DNA of 14,360 nucleotides, from NCBI GenBank assembly GCA_934655875.1, contig CAKUHB010000046.1:1-14360 (forward strand), written 5' to 3'. The first letter of the stretch is position 1. Each line of letters starts with the position of its first letter. This stretch comes from an uncultured Oscillospiraceae bacterium. Its GTDB lineage: Bacteria; Bacillota; Clostridia; Oscillospirales; Oscillospiraceae. Below are positions 13,850 through 14,360 of the stretch, in pieces. A program made the translations under genes and the position numbers. The notes below the pieces were generated by a model. That model was not told the origin of the DNA. It did not search any database and worked only from the letters and a program-made list of their open reading frames with translations.

Positions 13850-14003
13850 GCGTATCGGCATCCATCCGACCTTCCGGAGCCAAAACGCCGGAACCCCTTG
13901 ACACACGGGCGTTTGCGGGTTTTCCTCAATTTCCGGAATCGCCCGAAAAACCGCCTTTGACCACATGGCTGACTACAGACAGCTTAAGACTTCAATTTCA
14001 TAA
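13850..14003 (+). other. 154-bp segment between tRNA-Pro half and intact tRNA-Pro; possible attachment-site relic
   Basis: It has no credible gene. It begins with a shape that resembles a degraded tRNA 3' half: a stem TCGG/CCGA with a seven-base loop (13855-13869), then CTTCCGG (13871-13877), which can pair 6 of 7 with the acceptor CCGGGTG, then AGCCA. The T-loop consensus is absent and the anticodon 3' stem plus variable loop are too short. Further on are TTCCGG motifs (13872, 13931 and, inverted, 13888), an imperfect inverted repeat GCGGGTTTTC/GAAAAACCGC (13915-13924, 13945-13954), and the repeat-like TTGACCACA / CTGACTACA (13957-13976). Short repeats of this kind occur at recombinase arm sites. 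The interpretation is tentative. Confidence 0.4.
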
Positions 14004-14079
14004 CCGGGTGTAGCTCAGATGGTAGAGCGCGTGGTTTGGGACCACGAGGCCGCTGGTTCGAAACCAGTCACTCGGACCA
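14004..14079 (+). tRNA. tRNA-Pro (anticodon UGG)
   Basis: It is a complete cloverleaf: acceptor CCGGGTG/CACTCGG with one G-U pair, D arm GCTC/GAGC, anticodon stem CGTGG/CCACG with loop TTTGGGA (anticodon TGG), variable AGGCC, T arm GCTGG/CCAGT with loop TTCGAAA, discriminator A and an encoded CCA at 14077-14079. UGG with wobble can read all four proline codons. Its own upstream DNA lacks a clear promoter, so it probably depends on the one at 13733-13761. Confidence 0.97.
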
Positions 14080-14080
14080 G

Positions 14081-14116
14081 AAAACCCGCTGAAATCGCAA
14101 GATTTCAGCGGGTTTT
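14081..14116 (+). terminator. Terminator of tRNA-Pro
   Basis: The arms 14081-14096 and 14101-14116 pair perfectly over 16 bp around a GCAA (GNRA) loop. The A run on the left gives a T run on the right, which makes a strong intrinsic terminator one base after the CCA end. The A/T symmetry would allow it to work in both directions. Confidence 0.93.
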
Positions 14117-14206
14117 CTATGTAAATTGTTCGATTTTTGAAAATGCTATTCTTTGTTTCTTGCGGCGCAGGATTTGTGCTGCGGATTTGACAAACTGGAA
14201 TTTAAA

Positions 14207-14360
14207 TTATAAAGGTCTTTGCAAATACACCATATCTACCAACTGTATTCCACTCTCATAGATAGGGTGGTCGTAATTATCTGTAAAGAAATTTGATATG
14301 ATATGCGAACGGACAAAACCACACTTTTCATAAAATGGTATTGTCAGTGGGCTATCGCCT
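14207..14360 (-). CDS. GNAT-family N-acetyltransferase, C-terminal part (cut by window edge)
   Basis: Read leftward from the right edge, the frame encodes about 50 residues ending with a TAA at 14207-14209. It contains SPLTIPFYEKCGFVRSH, then DNYDHPIYE and QLVDMVYLQRPL. The PFYEKCGF segment is the classic last motif of GNAT acetyltransferases, which transfer an acetyl group from acetyl-CoA to an amine. The start and the CoA-binding loop lie outside the window, so substrate and exact length are unknown. Base composition is clearly more A/T-rich than in the aro and TRAP genes, which may reflect transfer next to a tRNA gene. Confidence 0.8.
   Translation of the reverse strand, partial: GDSPLTIPFYEKCGFVRSHIISNFFTDNYDHPIYESGIQLVDMVYLQRPL

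Noticed and set aside
13733..13960. Plus-strand ORF across the tRNA-Pro fragment
   Set aside because: It begins inside the tRNA promoter and reads through the tRNA half. No ribosome binding site or protein-like features are present.
13850..14041. Group I intron inserted in the tRNA-Pro anticodon loop
   Set aside because: The 3' exon occurs only after a second full 5' half, so splicing would not be needed. The 154-bp insert is too short and shows no intron core.
14019..14261. Plus-strand ORF starting inside tRNA-Pro
   Set aside because: It reads through the tRNA and its terminator and is antisense to the better-supported GNAT fragment.
1..14360. CRISPR array, insertion sequence or phage genes
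   Set aside because: No regularly spaced repeats, transposase or integrase reading frames, or phage structural motifs were seen anywhere in the window.

Overview
The window looks like chromosomal DNA from a GC-rich member of the Bacillota, probably an Oscillospiraceae-like clostridium. This is inferred from strong AGGAGG-type ribosome binding sites, a DAHP synthase of the type with an N-terminal regulatory domain, a type II dehydroquinase, a fused shikimate dehydrogenase/kinase, a TRAP-TAXI transporter and a CCA-encoding tRNA. No species name can be proved from the sequence alone.

Layout. Positions 1-122 hold the uncertain end of an upstream gene, followed by a hairpin at 232-269. Next is nadE (389-2305), a glutamine-dependent NAD+ synthetase with its own promoter. 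A consensus promoter (2334-2362) then opens a long operon. It begins with a 16-residue leader peptide rich in Tyr and Phe and an attenuator terminator. Eight further ORFs follow, almost all joined by ATGA overlaps: DAHP synthase, prephenate dehydrogenase, aroB, aroA, aroC, fused aroE-aroK and aroQ, ending at a terminator (9431-9463). Together these encode all seven shikimate-pathway steps from erythrose-4-phosphate plus PEP to chorismate, and the dehydrogenase of the tyrosine branch. No chorismate mutase or prephenate dehydratase is present here.

A second operon (promoter 9623-9651, terminator 12891-12925) encodes a TAXI-type binding lipoprotein and a fused 4TM/12TM TRAP permease, separated by a perfect 15-bp intercistronic hairpin. 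Its substrate cannot be read from sequence. Convergent to it is trmB (12928-13641, minus strand), a tRNA m7G46 methyltransferase.

The right end has a tRNA promoter, a detached 5' half of tRNA-Pro, 154 bp of unusual sequence, an intact tRNA-Pro(UGG) with terminator, and the C-terminal end of a GNAT acetyltransferase on the minus strand.

The two most interesting items are the Tyr/Phe-sensing attenuator in front of the complete aromatic operon and the split or duplicated tRNA-Pro, which looks like the scar of an integrated element or a decayed tandem tRNA.
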